Source: Aneurinibacillus thermoaerophilus
Lineage (GTDB): Bacteria; Bacillota; Bacilli; Aneurinibacillales; Aneurinibacillaceae
Length of the DNA: 35,109 nt
Assembly (NCBI RefSeq): GCF_900099925.1
Contig: NZ_FNDE01000038.1
Span: 1-35,109 of the forward strand
Direction of reading: 5' to 3'
Positions within the stretch are counted from its first letter, which is position 1. Each line of letters begins with the position of its first letter. The position numbers and the translations under genes were made by a program. Shown here in pieces: positions 22,856 to 32,296 of the stretch. The notes below the pieces were generated by a model. The model did no database searches, was not told the origin of the DNA, and saw nothing but the letters and a program-made list of their open reading frames with translations.

Positions 22856-23809
22856 TTGATAGAAACACTGGCGCTAACCGACGACTTGGAACTTGTAAAG
22901 GATTTGTCGCTCGAACATCTGTCATCCCCCCGCATTGTTTGGTATTGGGTGAACTTTTATGCTCCGACTCTGGAGGAGACACGGCTTTTGAATACATATT
23001 TTCATTTTCACCCGCTCGCGATTGAAGACTGTCTTCACGCTTTACAGCGTCCGAAGGTCGATTATTATGGTGAGTATAATTTTTTTGTGCTTCATGCGCT
23101 TAATCAGGATACGTTAGACCCGGAAGAAGTAGATATGTTTGTCGGAAAAGATTTTATTGTCACGTTTCATACGGCTTCACTGCATGAAATCCGGGAAGTG
23201 AAAGAGAAGCTGATTTCTAAGCAGGAGGCTTGGGCGGAGGGGCCAGGGTATGTTGCTTATTTGTTGATTGACAAACTGGTGGACTATTATTTTCCTGCTG
23301 TTTATGAAATTGAGGATAATTTAAATGAACTCGACATCACAATGAAAGAAAATTTCAGCCGGAAGTTAATGGATGAAGTGTTCGAGATTCGAGGCGATTT
23401 GATTAAATTGAGGCGCATCATTAGCTCTATGCGCGATTTGCTGTACCGGATTTTAAATTCGGAACGCCTTCGCGAATTTAAAGAGTCGCAAGTATATTTT
23501 ACCGACGTATACGATCACTTGCTTCGCCTGTCAGAAATTGTGGATGCGAGCCGCGACATTACAGCGGATATGCGGGATAGTTATATTTCTTTTACTTCGC
23601 ACCGTATGAATAATATTATGGTCACTCTTACCATTATTTCGTCTATTTTTATTCCGCTTACGTTTATTGTCGGGGTGTATGGCATGAACTTTGAGTATAT
23701 GCCTGAACTTAAGTGGAAATACGGGTATTTTTTGGTATGGGGTGTTATGATTGCGGTAGCCGGTTCCCTGATTTGGTGGTTCCACCGCAAAGGTTGGTTT
23801 GATATGTGA
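22856..23809 (+). CDS. corA: CorA family magnesium/cobalt transporter
   Basis: The 317-residue protein has the CorA plan: a large cytoplasmic alpha/beta domain and long helix (residues 1 to about 255), then two membrane helices near the C-terminus. The pore motif YGMNF follows the first helix (SSIFIPLTFIVGVYGMNF). The tail is basic (FHRKGWFDM). It forms a pentameric Mg2+ channel. The TTG start at 22856 has AAAGGAGG 9 bases upstream; the frame extends to an ATG at 22799 but without a site. It is a single gene. Confidence 0.92.
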   Translation: MIETLALTDDLELVKDLSLEHLSSPRIVWYWVNFYAPTLEETRLLNTYFHFHPLAIEDCLHALQRPKVDYYGEYNFFVLHALNQDTLDPEEVDMFVGKDFIVTFHTASLHEIREVKEKLISKQEAWAEGPGYVAYLLIDKLVDYYFPAVYEIEDNLNELDITMKENFSRKLMDEVFEIRGDLIKLRRIISSMRDLLYRILNSERLREFKESQVYFTDVYDHLLRLSEIVDASRDITADMRDSYISFTSHRMNNIMVTLTIISSIFIPLTFIVGVYGMNFEYMPELKWKYGYFLVWGVMIAVAGSLIWWFHRKGWFDM

Positions 23810-23936
23810 AGGTTTCATTTCCAATTTTTTGATATAGTTTTTTTATAAAGAATATTATGATATAATTTCATTTCTAAAAACTTGTTTTCGTTATATATGT
23901 AGCAGAGAAAAAATAAGGGGAGAGTTGAGAGGGAGA

Positions 23937-25277
23937 ATGAAGCAGTCAGAGCAATGGACATCGAAGTTGGGATTCATTTTGGCGGCTGCCGGTTCGGCGA
24001 TTGGTCTTGGCGCTATTTGGAAATTTCCTTATGTCACTGGGACGAGCGGAGGTGGCGCGTTTTTTGTTTTGTTTCTTTTATTTACGGTACTCGTCGGTTT
24101 GCCACTTTTGCTTGGTGAGTTTGTCATTGGCCGCAGCACGCAGCAGGAAGCGATTACGGCCTATAAAACGATTGCACCCGGGACAGGTTGGCATTGGATT
24201 GGCCGGCTTGGCGTTGTGACGTGTTTCATTCTACTATCTTTCTACAGCGTAGTAGGCGGTTGGATTGTATTGTACTTGTTCCGCAGTGTAACAGGTCAGT
24301 TAATTGATGTAGAAGGCGGTTATGAAAAGCTGTTCGAAACCGTTATTGCCGATCCGGTCATGACGGTCGGTGCGCAGTTTGTTTTTATGCTGTTCACGAT
24401 TTTTGTCGTAGCCCGGGGCGTGCAGGACGGGATTGAAAAAGCAAATAAGTATATGATGCCGGCTTTGTTTCTCTTGTTCCTCGTGCTGATTATTCGCTCT
24501 TTGACACTGGATGGCGCGATGAAAGGTATAACGTTTTTCCTGCGGCCTGACTTTTCGAAGCTGACTTCGGAAGCGGTGTTGTATGCGCTGGGGCAATCGT
24601 TCTTTTCGCTAAGTGTTGGTGTGTCGGTTATGGTTACGTACAGTTCGTATCTCGCCCAAAACGAGAGTTTGCCGCGTTCAGCAGCGTCTATCGTCGGTCT
24701 GAATCTGTTGATTTCCCTGCTTGCAGGATTGGCAATTTTTCCGGCAGTGTTCTCGTTAGGTGTAGAGCCGACGGCAGGGCCTGGATTGCTCTTTATGGTG
24801 CTTCCGTCGGTATTTTCGAAAATTCCGCTGGGTGGCTTATTTTTAACCATTTTCCTTGTACTGTTTTTGTTTGCAACACTGACATCTGCATTTTCCATGC
24901 TGGAAATTATCGTCGCTTCACTGGTAAAAGGCGATATGACAAAGCGTAAAAAGATAGCTTGGCTTACCGGTCTGCTGATTTTTGTGGCAGGTGTTCCTTC
25001 AGCGTTGTCTTACGGCGTATTAAGTGAATGGACGATATTTGGCAAGAGTATTTTTGATGCTGCTGATTTTCTTGTAAGCAACATTCTGATGCCGCTTGGC
25101 GCGTTGCTGATTGCTATTTTTGTACCGCTGAAGATGAAGAGGGATATGCTGCTCAAAGAAATCAGTATGGGTTCAACGAACGGACGGCGTTTTTTCGCCG
25201 TATGGCTTATGCTTTTGCGTTATGTGGCGCCGATTGTCATCATAATTGTCTTTATGGATGTGTTAGACGTTATATAA
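23937..25277 (+). CDS. NSS family sodium-dependent transporter, copy 1
   Basis: This 446-residue neurotransmitter:sodium symporter homologue has about 11-12 membrane segments. The first helix region [26 protein letters not shown] carries the unwound sodium/substrate site, and the GGGAFFVLF helix follows. [19 protein letters not shown] and the [11 protein letters not shown] region are also typical. It imports an amino acid or related solute with sodium. The ATG at 23937 aligns with the start of copy 2; a TTG at 23925 is possible. Copy 2 at 26398 is similar over nearly its whole length. The substrate is unknown. Confidence 0.87.
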   Translation: MKQSEQWTSKLGFILAAAGSAIGLGAIWKFPYVTGTSGGGAFFVLFLLFTVLVGLPLLLGEFVIGRSTQQEAITAYKTIAPGTGWHWIGRLGVVTCFILLSFYSVVGGWIVLYLFRSVTGQLIDVEGGYEKLFETVIADPVMTVGAQFVFMLFTIFVVARGVQDGIEKANKYMMPALFLLFLVLIIRSLTLDGAMKGITFFLRPDFSKLTSEAVLYALGQSFFSLSVGVSVMVTYSSYLAQNESLPRSAASIVGLNLLISLLAGLAIFPAVFSLGVEPTAGPGLLFMVLPSVFSKIPLGGLFLTIFLVLFLFATLTSAFSMLEIIVASLVKGDMTKRKKIAWLTGLLIFVAGVPSALSYGVLSEWTIFGKSIFDAADFLVSNILMPLGALLIAIFVPLKMKRDMLLKEISMGSTNGRRFFAVWLMLLRYVAPIVIIIVFMDVLDVI

Positions 25278-25370
25278 ACGTAGAATGAAATATTCATGTT
25301 TGAGTTCGGATATTTCCGGGAAAATAATAAGGGGAACAAGATACTTTAAAATTGAAGGGGGAATATTGCT

Positions 25371-25796
25371 ATGCCATTTCTTCCAGGCGATCGTTTGCGT
25401 AATTTTGATATGCTGAAGCGAGAGTTCATGAACATGTTTCCCGATTTATTGTCCGAATTTAATCTTTATTCGCTGCGCATCGACGTGTATGAGACGGAAA
25501 CACACGTGGTGGCGTCCTGCGAGATTCCTGGTATTGCCAACAAAGAAGATATCGACATTCAGATTGACGATAACGCGTTGACGATTAGCGGTACGGTAAA
25601 TAAAGGACATGAAGTGCAAGAGGAGCAACTTTACCGCAGGGAGCGCTTTTCGGGCCGGTTCGATCGAACCGTAATGTTGCCAGCGTCTGTTATCGCCGAA
25701 GAATCGAAAGCGAGCTATAAAAATGGTATCCTTGAAATTCGGATGCCGAAGGCGAATTCAAGTCGCAAGAAAAAAGTGAACATCGACTTTCTGTAA
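25371..25796 (+). CDS. Small heat shock protein, Hsp20/alpha-crystallin family
   Basis: The 141-residue protein has a short hydrophobic N-terminal arm (residues 1-38) and an alpha-crystallin domain from about 40 to 132: LRIDVYETETHVVASCEIPG, IDIQIDDNALTISG, RRERFSGRFDRTVMLP and the conserved YKNGILEIRMPK. There is a short basic tail. It is an ATP-independent chaperone holding unfolding proteins. The ATG is preceded by GAAGGGGGAA. It lies between the two NSS transporter genes, with a terminator of its own; no CIRCE element is visible upstream. Confidence 0.9.
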   Translation: MPFLPGDRLRNFDMLKREFMNMFPDLLSEFNLYSLRIDVYETETHVVASCEIPGIANKEDIDIQIDDNALTISGTVNKGHEVQEEQLYRRERFSGRFDRTVMLPASVIAEESKASYKNGILEIRMPKANSSRKKKVNIDFL

Positions 25797-25823
25797 GCGT
25801 GATGATGGGGAAATATACAGAAG

Positions 25824-25851
25824 GAAAGGGAGTCTCACAGAGGCTCCTTTC
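25824..25851 (+). terminator. Terminator after the Hsp20 gene
   Basis: GAAAGGGAGTCTC pairs with GAGGCTCCTTTC with single bulges, followed by TTACTTTTC. Confidence 0.7.
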
Positions 25852-25878
25852 TTACTTTTCAAGGAAAAGGAGGATGGT

Positions 25879-26223
25879 TTGTTGGAAGAGGTAAACGGAC
25901 AACAGCTCAAGTATCGTTGCGCAGACATTAGGGCATCGTTCGCCGTTTATTTTTATACGCCGCTATGTGGCACGTGCAGGGTCGCTGAAAAAATGTTGCA
26001 GGTAGTGGAAGCGACGCTGCCTGACTTGCCGCTTTACAAAAGCAATATTAACTTTATGTCGGAGCTGGCATTTGAATGGGAGATCAAAAGCGTGCCTTGT
26101 TTAATTTTCGTGGAACATGGAAAAGTGGCGCGCAAGCTGTATGCTATGCGTTCAGTGTCTGATTTGTATGAAGCATTAAAACCATTGCTTAATAAGGAAG
26201 CAGGAAAAGAACAAAAGGAATAA
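25879..26223 (+). CDS. Thioredoxin-like protein
   Basis: This is a 114-residue thioredoxin-fold protein. The redox motif is CGTC (Cys30, Cys33) in VYFYTPLCGTCRVAEKM, and the cis-proline loop appears as IKSVPCLIFVEHGK with an extra cysteine beside the proline. No signal peptide, so it acts in the cytoplasm. AAAAGGAGG lies just upstream; the start is TTG at 25879 or the adjacent TTG at 25882. It resembles the small YtpP/YdbP-type Bacillus thioredoxin-like proteins. It sits between Hsp20 and the second NSS transporter, and its partner is unknown. Confidence 0.85.
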   Translation: MLEEVNGQQLKYRCADIRASFAVYFYTPLCGTCRVAEKMLQVVEATLPDLPLYKSNINFMSELAFEWEIKSVPCLIFVEHGKVARKLYAMRSVSDLYEALKPLLNKEAGKEQKE

Positions 26224-26397
26224 TTTTTGGAAATCATCTGCTTGCATGAAAGCGTTAAACATAGTATGCTAAAACCGTTCGTTTGATAGATAACATATAT
26301 ATATATAATGTTTTAGTTTTTTAGTAAAATACTTATCCGAGATAGGAGAAATATCAAAGTGATGGGTACAGTTTAGAGGAGAAGAGGAGAGAGCAGA

Positions 26398-27738
26398 ATG
26401 AGTAAACATACGCAATGGACATCGAGACTCGGGTTTATTCTGGCGGCTGCCGGTTCGGCAATCGGTCTCGGCGCCATCTGGAAGTTTCCTTATATGACCG
26501 GAACGGGAGGAGGCGGCGCATTTTTTGTTGTATTCCTCCTGTTTACCGTATTCATTGGAATGCCGCTATTGCTTGCGGAATTTATTATCGGGCGCAGCAC
26601 GCAGAAAGAAGCGGTTAGTGCGTATAAAGCGCTTGTTCCTGGAACAGCCTGGCCGTGGCTCGGCCGGCTTGGCGTTTTGACGTGCTTTATTGTACTGTCA
26701 TTTTACAGCGTAGTCGGTGGTTGGATTTTGCTGTATTTATTGCGTGGCGTTAGCGGACAACTGTGGGAAAGCGGTGTAACGTATGAACGGTTATTTGAGC
26801 AAATGATCGCTAATCCGTACGAAACTGTTGGGGCTCAGTTCGTGTTTTTGCTGTATGTGATATATGTGGTGGCCCGAGGCGTGCAGGACGGGATTGAGAA
26901 AGCGAATAAGTATATGATGCCAGCGCTGTTTTTGCTGTTTATCGCATTGATTATCCGTGCGTTGACGCTGGACGGAGCATGGGAAGGCGTTGTATTTTTT
27001 CTGAAGCCTGACTTTTCGGAACTGACGTCGGAAGCTGTGCTGTATGCGATGGGGCAATCGTTTTTCTCACTAACTGTGGGCGCTTCGGTTATGGTTACGT
27101 ACAGTTCATATTTATCAAAACGGGAGAGCTTGACGAAATCAGCGACATCTATTGTAAGCTTGACGGTGCTTATTTCTTTTTTAGCCGGCTTGGCGATTTT
27201 TCCGGCGGTATTCTCGCTCGGACTTGAACCGACGGAAGGTCCCGGCCTTTTATTTATTGTTCTTCCATCTGTATTTAGCAAGATACCATTTGGCGAACTA
27301 TTTTTTGTAATTTTTCTTTTGTTGTTTTTGTTTGCGGCGCTGACGTCTGCTTTTTCCATGCTGGAGATCATTGTAGCCGCATGGACAGGAGGCCGGCAAG
27401 AAAAACGGAAGAAAGTTGCTGTGTTCGCCGGGCTCCTTGTATTTCTTGTAGGTATTCCATCCGCGCTGTCATTTGGTGTTATGAGCGATGTGACATGGTT
27501 TGGGAAGACGGTGTTTGACATTGCGGATTACGCAGTGAGCAATGTAATGCTTCCCCTGGGCGCGTTATTGATTGCGATTTTTACGCCGTGGAAAATGTCG
27601 AAAGAAACATTGAAGCGCGAATTGAGCATAGGCACGAGCCATGGGGAAACATGGTTCGCTGCGTGGTTCCTTTTTATTCGTTATGTGGCCCCGGTTGCAA
27701 TTGTCATTGTTTTTCTTGATGTAACTGGAATTATATAA
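26398..27738 (+). CDS. NSS family sodium-dependent transporter, copy 2
   Basis: The 446-residue protein is alignable end to end with the transporter at 23937. It shares [26 protein letters not shown](V/L)[32 protein letters not shown] and [13 protein letters not shown]. Differences cluster in the second half of the loop after helix 3 and near the C-terminus. AGAGGAGAGAG precedes the ATG. A terminator follows at 27774. The two copies are related by an old duplication, since synonymous sites differ widely. The substrate is unknown; two copies may differ in affinity or specificity. Confidence 0.87.
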   Translation: MSKHTQWTSRLGFILAAAGSAIGLGAIWKFPYMTGTGGGGAFFVVFLLFTVFIGMPLLLAEFIIGRSTQKEAVSAYKALVPGTAWPWLGRLGVLTCFIVLSFYSVVGGWILLYLLRGVSGQLWESGVTYERLFEQMIANPYETVGAQFVFLLYVIYVVARGVQDGIEKANKYMMPALFLLFIALIIRALTLDGAWEGVVFFLKPDFSELTSEAVLYAMGQSFFSLTVGASVMVTYSSYLSKRESLTKSATSIVSLTVLISFLAGLAIFPAVFSLGLEPTEGPGLLFIVLPSVFSKIPFGELFFVIFLLLFLFAALTSAFSMLEIIVAAWTGGRQEKRKKVAVFAGLLVFLVGIPSALSFGVMSDVTWFGKTVFDIADYAVSNVMLPLGALLIAIFTPWKMSKETLKRELSIGTSHGETWFAAWFLFIRYVAPVAIVIVFLDVTGII

Positions 27739-27773
27739 AGACAGGAAGCAAGAAGTGAGAATGTAGAGAGGAA

Positions 27774-27801
27774 GAGGGGCAGGGGAGTTGCCCCCGCCCT
27801 C
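27774..27801 (+). terminator. Terminator of NSS copy 2
   Basis: GAGGGGCAGGGG pairs with CCCCCGCCCTC across GTTG-type loop bases; TATTTTTTC follows at 27809. Confidence 0.7.
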
Positions 27802-27818
27802 GCTCCTTATTTTTTCGC

Positions 27819-28061
27819 TTATGCCCGGCGAAGGCTGCCGAGCTCATTTACGATGGCCTCCATTTCGCTGATGCTGAACGAATCTTTTTTCATTACCATT
27901 TCATAAATGTCGCGCAGTTCTTCATATTTTTCCTCATCAAAATGGGAAGAGCGAATGGCTGCTGCGTTAACAACCCGCAGTTTGTTTTTAATCCCTTCAA
28001 TCATAAACTCTATATTTTCTGTTGACTTTTTCGATAAATCCACTTTTTTCATCCTTTCCAT
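27819..28061 (-). CDS. DUF1128/UPF0435 protein (YfkK family)
   Basis: This small cytoplasmic protein of up to 80 residues is rich in charged residues and helical, with the family pattern [51 protein letters not shown] and [15 protein letters not shown]. Its function is not known. The start is uncertain: ATG 28061 and ATG 28052 have poor spacing, while GTG 28043 has AAAGGATG at good distance and would give 74 residues. It is a single gene. Confidence 0.85.
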   Translation of the reverse strand: MERMKKVDLSKKSTENIEFMIEGIKNKLRVVNAAAIRSSHFDEEKYEELRDIYEMVMKKDSFSISEMEAIVNELGSLRRA

Positions 28062-28281
28062 CTTCGGATTTTATTGATTGTAACACGTTTCTTTTGAAAT
28101 TTGGTGATTGATTGCATATTTCGTGTCATGGGAATATTATACTTGGGTCTATTTTATTCTATTTGAGGGAACTTTCCATTATTAAAACAAGAGATATTTC
28201 TAAAAATATAAAATTTTATCTTTGCAATCGTGATGGTTATAATAAAGCTAAGATGAATTTTGAGTGAGGGAGAGGAATCTC

Positions 28282-28596
28282 ATGGCAGACAAACATACGA
28301 TTGCAGCCGAAGAATTTGCGGCGCAGTATAAAGCGGGAAAATTGGATGAAGCGTACATTATGGATGTCCGTGAGCCGTATGAATGGGAGGCCGGTCATCT
28401 TGATAAGGCGCATCATGTCCCGATGAATACGGTTCCAGAACGTCTTGCAGAACTGAATAAAACAGAAACGATGTATATTGTTTGCGCACATGGTGTGCGC
28501 AGCTGGCATGTAACGCAGTATTTGCTAGGAAATGGCTTTGAACATGTAATCAACGTCGAAGGTGGAATGGCGGAAATTGAACAGTATTTAAAATAA
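28282..28596 (+). CDS. Rhodanese-like domain protein
   Basis: This is a single rhodanese domain of 104 residues. The N-terminal motif YIMDVREPYEWEAGHL is typical, and the active-site loop is CAHGVRS with the catalytic Cys68. The end GGMAEIEQYL is also conserved. It would carry sulfane sulfur as a persulfide in the cytoplasm. GAGGGAGAGG lies upstream of ATG 28282; a GTG at 28264 in the same frame lies on that site and is rejected. It is a single gene of the YqhL/GlpE-like class; the acceptor is unknown. Confidence 0.87.
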   Translation: MADKHTIAAEEFAAQYKAGKLDEAYIMDVREPYEWEAGHLDKAHHVPMNTVPERLAELNKTETMYIVCAHGVRSWHVTQYLLGNGFEHVINVEGGMAEIEQYLK

Positions 28597-28618
28597 AAAG
28601 AAAGCCGGGCTATGGACA

Positions 28619-28715
28619 TATTCTCCCCTTCTTCTCAGGCGATGCTGCCTTTAAAGAATTTTTCTTTCAAGTAAAAAAGGCAACCAAGCCTCAGGAAGAA
28701 GGAGAGATTTGTCAA
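28619..28715. repeat. Long imperfect inverted repeat between the rhodanese gene and uppP
   Basis: TCTCCCCTTCTTCTCAGGC (about 28621-28640) pairs with the complement at about 28693-28712 (GCCTCAGGAAGAAGGAGAGA). TGCCTTT and AAAGGCA form a second stem inside. The shape is like a two-stem terminator or small RNA; no T-run follows on the plus strand. Confidence 0.45.
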
Positions 28716-28786
28716 CATTACAGAGATGTTTCGTCTAAACATTTTTTGATTAATTTTATAGCAGGATTGTTATCGCTTTGTTTTTG

Positions 28787-29584
28787 CTATTTCAGAATGA
28801 AGAAATAAAATACGACTGCTAACGCAAAACGATAAATGGCAAATGGTGTAAGACTGACTCTTTCCAGCAGTTTGAGGAAAGAGACAATCGCTAGCATCGC
28901 CACTACCATAGCGGTAATAAATCCTGTGGCAAAGAAGCCGAAATCGCTGACGGACAGGTAGTCCCAGCTTTTGATCAAATCCAGACCAGTTGCGCCCATC
29001 ATGACCGGAATAGCCAGAATGAATGTAAACTCGGCTGCCGCTTTATGGCTTGTTCCAAGCAAAATACCGCCAGCAATGGTTGCTCCGGAGCGGGAAAAGC
29101 CGGGCCATAACGCCAAGCACTGGAACAAGCCAATGCCGAAAGCCTGCCGGTAGCTAATGTCATCCACCGTTCTTGCTGTCGCGCGAGGCTGAAGCTTTTC
29201 CGCTGCGATCATTAAAATGCCTCCGATAATAAGGCTAAGCAGCACCGTCCAGGCAGAAAACAGCTTTTCTTTAATGAAATCATGCAGCAAAACCCCGGCA
29301 ATTCCCGCGGGAAGAATACCGATAATGATATGTAGCAGGTTGAGCTGTGGACCTAATGCATGTCTTCTGCTGATCCCTAGCAATCCTAAAATTCTCTTCC
29401 AGAATAGAAGCAGAACGGCACAAATCGAACCAAGCTGGATAACAATCGCGAATGTTTTCCATTTTTCCTCGGTCGCTCCCAGTAGGGTTTCAGTCAAAAT
29501 TAAGTGACCTGTGGAAGATACCGGCAGAAATTCTGTCAGTCCCTCCACAATGCCCAGAATGATAGCTGTTACATATTCTCCCAT
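28787..29584 (-). CDS. uppP: Undecaprenyl-diphosphatase UppP (BacA)
   Basis: The 265-residue polytopic membrane protein has both UppP signatures: [20 protein letters not shown] at 11-30 (Glu-rich motif) and [16 protein letters not shown], with the catalytic arginine and serine. It removes a phosphate from undecaprenyl pyrophosphate so the lipid carrier can be reused in wall synthesis, and it affects bacitracin resistance. TTGGAGGATACAT precedes the ATG. It is a single gene. Confidence 0.95.
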   Translation of the reverse strand: MGEYVTAIILGIVEGLTEFLPVSSTGHLILTETLLGATEEKWKTFAIVIQLGSICAVLLLFWKRILGLLGISRRHALGPQLNLLHIIIGILPAGIAGVLLHDFIKEKLFSAWTVLLSLIIGGILMIAAEKLQPRATARTVDDISYRQAFGIGLFQCLALWPGFSRSGATIAGGILLGTSHKAAAEFTFILAIPVMMGATGLDLIKSWDYLSVSDFGFFATGFITAMVVAMLAIVSFLKLLERVSLTPFAIYRFALAVVFYFFILK

Positions 29585-29859
29585 ATGTATCCTCCAAATG
29601 TTTCTCCAATTTTTATTGAATGGTTCAACAGAGATTATTATATAATTGAAGCGGGATAGTCACCACCTTTTTTCAAAAAATAAGCGTTTCTGCGGGATGT
29701 GAAGATAAGTACATAAGAGGAGTCTTAGAAAAGAAGTGTATTATAAATCCGTCAACAGGCCCAAAGTATAACTTTGCATTTGAGGAATATACACTACAAC
29801 ATTTAGACTTGAATTTGCTATGCTTATTTTGGACAAATGGCTTATTTCACTCTATAGAA

Positions 29860-30348
29860 CTAATCTTTATTTCGGCGCAGCTGAAGGAAGGTGCCGGTAG
29901 CTGTTACGATGAGTTCGCCGCGGTCATTATGCACATGGCATGCCATCTGCCAGATGTCCTGCGCTTGGTGAATGACACGTGCAGTTGCCGTTAATTTTTT
30001 GCCGGTTCCTGCCTTATGATAACGAACGTTCATTTCGAGTGTCACGAACTTGTCTTTATCGGAAATTCGTTTTTCTAACATCCATCCCATTGCCATATCT
30101 GCCAGCGTGGCAGTAATTCCGCCATAGACGATTCGGTACGGATTTAATATTTGCCGGCTAATAGGCATGGAGCAGACGAATTCGTCCGGCTGTTCACTTT
30201 TTTCTTCTGTTACACCAAGGAAATTTCCGAGAAATGGATACCTATTTTCTTTCATGATAGAAAGTGCGTTCAACGTTTGGATGATTGCTTTCAGTTCACG
30301 TTCTGACAGACCTTCGATTGCTTTGATTACTTCTTGCTTTGTCATCAT
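29860..30348 (-). CDS. PaaI-type hotdog thioesterase
   Basis: The 162-residue protein has a helical N-terminal extension (residues 1-32) and a hotdog fold. The motif ILNPYRIVYGGITATLADMAMGW corresponds to the family's N/HGG helix with its acid residue (Asp in LADMAMG), followed by VTLEMNVRYHKAG and GELIVTATGTF. It would hydrolyse acyl-CoA thioesters. AGGGGAAG precedes the ATG, which lies inside the upstream metal transporter gene: the two overlap by 53 bases, so they are one transcript. The physiological substrate is unknown. Confidence 0.83.
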   Translation of the reverse strand: MMTKQEVIKAIEGLSERELKAIIQTLNALSIMKENRYPFLGNFLGVTEEKSEQPDEFVCSMPISRQILNPYRIVYGGITATLADMAMGWMLEKRISDKDKFVTLEMNVRYHKAGTGKKLTATARVIHQAQDIWQMACHVHNDRGELIVTATGTFLQLRRNKD

Positions 30349-31309
30349 CTTCCCCTATTTTCTTCAATTGACCTTTTTTATCGCAAATGTTTTCTTCCTG
30401 ACACATTGTCATATCTTCGATTTGAATGGTTGTATGAGAGATATGAAACCTTTCCCTGAATATCTGATTGGCGGTACGCAGCACATCGCCGCCCTGCGCG
30501 AGATTGCGCACGACAATATGACAGCTGAGCGCTGGAAAACCAGATGTCACAGTCCAGACATGCAGATCGTGCACTTCTACTACTCCTTCCAGCGCGAGCA
30601 CGGCGCACCGCATTTCTTCTACATCCATTCCTGCTGGCACACCTTCCATTAATACATTAACAGAATCGCGGATGATGCGCCAGGTGGACACTAGTATGAG
30701 CACGGCCACAATTATACTTGCAATGGGATCGGCAATTGTCCAGCCAAATAGCCAGATAAGAAGTCCAGCCATGATGGCTCCGACCGAACCGAGCATATCG
30801 CCGAGTACATGCAGAAACGCGCTGCGTACATTTAAGTTTTTAGAGGTATCGCCGCCCCGCATCAAAATCCAAGCCGCGGCAATATTGATGAGAAGACCGA
30901 ATGCAGCAATCGTCATCATGCTGATGCTGGCGACTGGTTGTGGCGAGAATAGGCGATCGTACGCTTCGATAAAGATGTATAAGGAGATAATGATAAGTGT
31001 GATACCATTTAGCAAAGCGGCCAGAATTTCCGTCCGTTTATAGCCGTATGTTTTTGTCGCGGTGGTTGGCTTGGTGGCGAGACGCATAGCGAATAGACTT
31101 AAAAATAGGGAAGCAGCGTCGCTTAGCATATGCCCGGCATCGGAAATAAGTGCAAGGCTGTTGCTGAGGAGGCCGCCGAAAAACTCGACAATCATAAAGC
31201 CGGTAATTAGAATGAAAGCAAGAAACAATGACGTATGATTGGCATTTCCGTCGTGGTGGTGATGGCCGTGTCCGTGGTAGGAGTGCCCATGATCATGGTG
31301 TCCGCCCAT
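30296..31309 (-). CDS. Cation diffusion facilitator (CzcD-like) metal exporter
   Basis: This 337-residue CDF protein has a His-rich N-terminus (HHDHGHSYHGHGHHHHDG), six membrane helices and a cytoplasmic C-terminal domain from about residue 215. The metal-site helix reads LISDAGHMLSDAASLFLSLF, and IADPIASIIVAVLI holds the second half of the site. The C-terminal domain includes VHDLHVWTVTSGFPALSCH. It exports Zn2+ or similar ions in exchange for protons. GGAGGATTCTTT precedes the ATG. The last 17 or so residues are coded within the start of the thioesterase gene. Confidence 0.92.
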   Translation of the reverse strand: MGGHHDHGHSYHGHGHHHHDGNANHTSLFLAFILITGFMIVEFFGGLLSNSLALISDAGHMLSDAASLFLSLFAMRLATKPTTATKTYGYKRTEILAALLNGITLIIISLYIFIEAYDRLFSPQPVASISMMTIAAFGLLINIAAAWILMRGGDTSKNLNVRSAFLHVLGDMLGSVGAIMAGLLIWLFGWTIADPIASIIVAVLILVSTWRIIRDSVNVLMEGVPAGMDVEEMRCAVLALEGVVEVHDLHVWTVTSGFPALSCHIVVRNLAQGGDVLRTANQIFRERFHISHTTIQIEDMTMCQEENICDKKGQLKKIGEDDDKARSNQSNRRSVRT

Positions 31310-31434
31310 AAAGAATCCTCCTATATTTTTGGTATTTTCAGTATATGCTTCCCAAAATTAAATTCAAGTATTCTTTTGAATATTTGCTTATTTGTGTATT
31401 TCGTTTAGTATAGAGAGGATAGTGGAAAGTAAAT

Positions 31435-31467
31435 GGCCCGCCATTCGCAGTCTGCGAACGGCGGGCC
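31435..31467. terminator. Terminator-like hairpin after the DUF5325 gene
   Basis: GGCCCGCCATTCGCA pairs with TGCGAACGGCGGGCC (one mismatch) across a GTC loop. On the minus strand ATTTACTTT follows, so it probably ends the DUF5325 transcript. Confidence 0.65.
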
Positions 31468-31475
31468 GTTGCCCG

Positions 31476-31661
31476 TTATAGAGTTCCATTTTTCCGGCGC
31501 TTGCTTTTTAACATAAAGCCGAAGCCAATAATAAAGATAGCAGCTATAAAGAAAACGCCTGCCATCAGAGCGCTTCGTTCTCCGACTGAAATTCCGACTC
31601 CTATAAAGCATATGACGGCCAAAACCGCCAGCAGAAGCGACTGTTTTTGATGTTTGGTCAT
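31476..31661 (-). CDS. DUF5325 (YlaF-like) small membrane protein
   Basis: The 61-residue protein has two hydrophobic helices (about 8-26 and 31-51) joined by a short loop with GVGISVGERSALMAG, a pattern seen in the DUF5325/YlaF family of Bacillales. It has a basic tail KSKRRKNG. GAGGTGAAA precedes the ATG. Its role is unknown. It is a single gene followed by a strong hairpin. Confidence 0.78.
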   Translation of the reverse strand: MTKHQKQSLLLAVLAVICFIGVGISVGERSALMAGVFFIAAIFIIGFGFMLKSKRRKNGTL

Positions 31662-31713
31662 TCGCTTTTCACCTCAAGGAAGATTATACTACATAAGAAA
31701 GAGGAAGTCTTAA

Positions 31714-32082
31714 TTAGATTAAGAGGTTAAGCGTTGATAATTTTTTTCCGAGCTCTTCTCCAGTTTTGGCAAGCGCCGCATAATCAGATTCATCAACCGG
31801 CTGGGAAGGGTTAGTTATGACCATAATTTTTCCCAGCACCCTTTTTTCTCCGCGAATGGGAATTTGCATGATGGATTGGTGGGCGAGCGACACAGGAGCC
31901 AATTCATTGGAAGCAGCTTTCAACATCATATTTGCTCCCTCCTGAATATAGACGCCAATCCAGCCGAAGTGCGGAACACGCTTGAAGTTGGAAACGAGTT
32001 GTTTGTAAATTTCATCGGGGTCGTCGCTCCGATGAATGGTAACAAGTGTCTCCAACGAAGCGATGGCTGTTGAAGTCGCCAT
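31714..32082 (-). CDS. GAF domain protein
   Basis: The 122-residue protein matches a compact GAF domain. LVSNFKRVPHFGWIGVYIQEG, LAPVSLAHQSIMQIPI and VLGKIMVITNPSQPVDESDY resemble the YtsP/free-methionine-sulfoxide-reductase class. However, it is shorter than those enzymes and has no cysteine at all, so that redox activity is unlikely. It may bind a small ligand. ATG 32082 follows GGGGGAATTCAT; a longer frame to 32190 has no site. It is a single gene. Confidence 0.75.
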   Translation of the reverse strand: MATSTAIASLETLVTIHRSDDPDEIYKQLVSNFKRVPHFGWIGVYIQEGANMMLKAASNELAPVSLAHQSIMQIPIRGEKRVLGKIMVITNPSQPVDESDYAALAKTGEELGKKLSTLNLLI

Positions 32083-32296
32083 ATGAATTCCCCCAGATAC
32101 TATTCTTTGTCCTAACCATTGTATCAGATTTATGCATGAAAAGATTGTAGTAAGTTCAGGAAGAAATCCCTGGATACGTATAACAGACATGGCGTTTTAA
32201 TTTTGTCTTGGGAGTATGGAGTTTGGATTAAACCTTTTAGGCGGATATAATGTACTATACAATTGCATATATAATTGAAAAAGGATGAGTTTTTGC

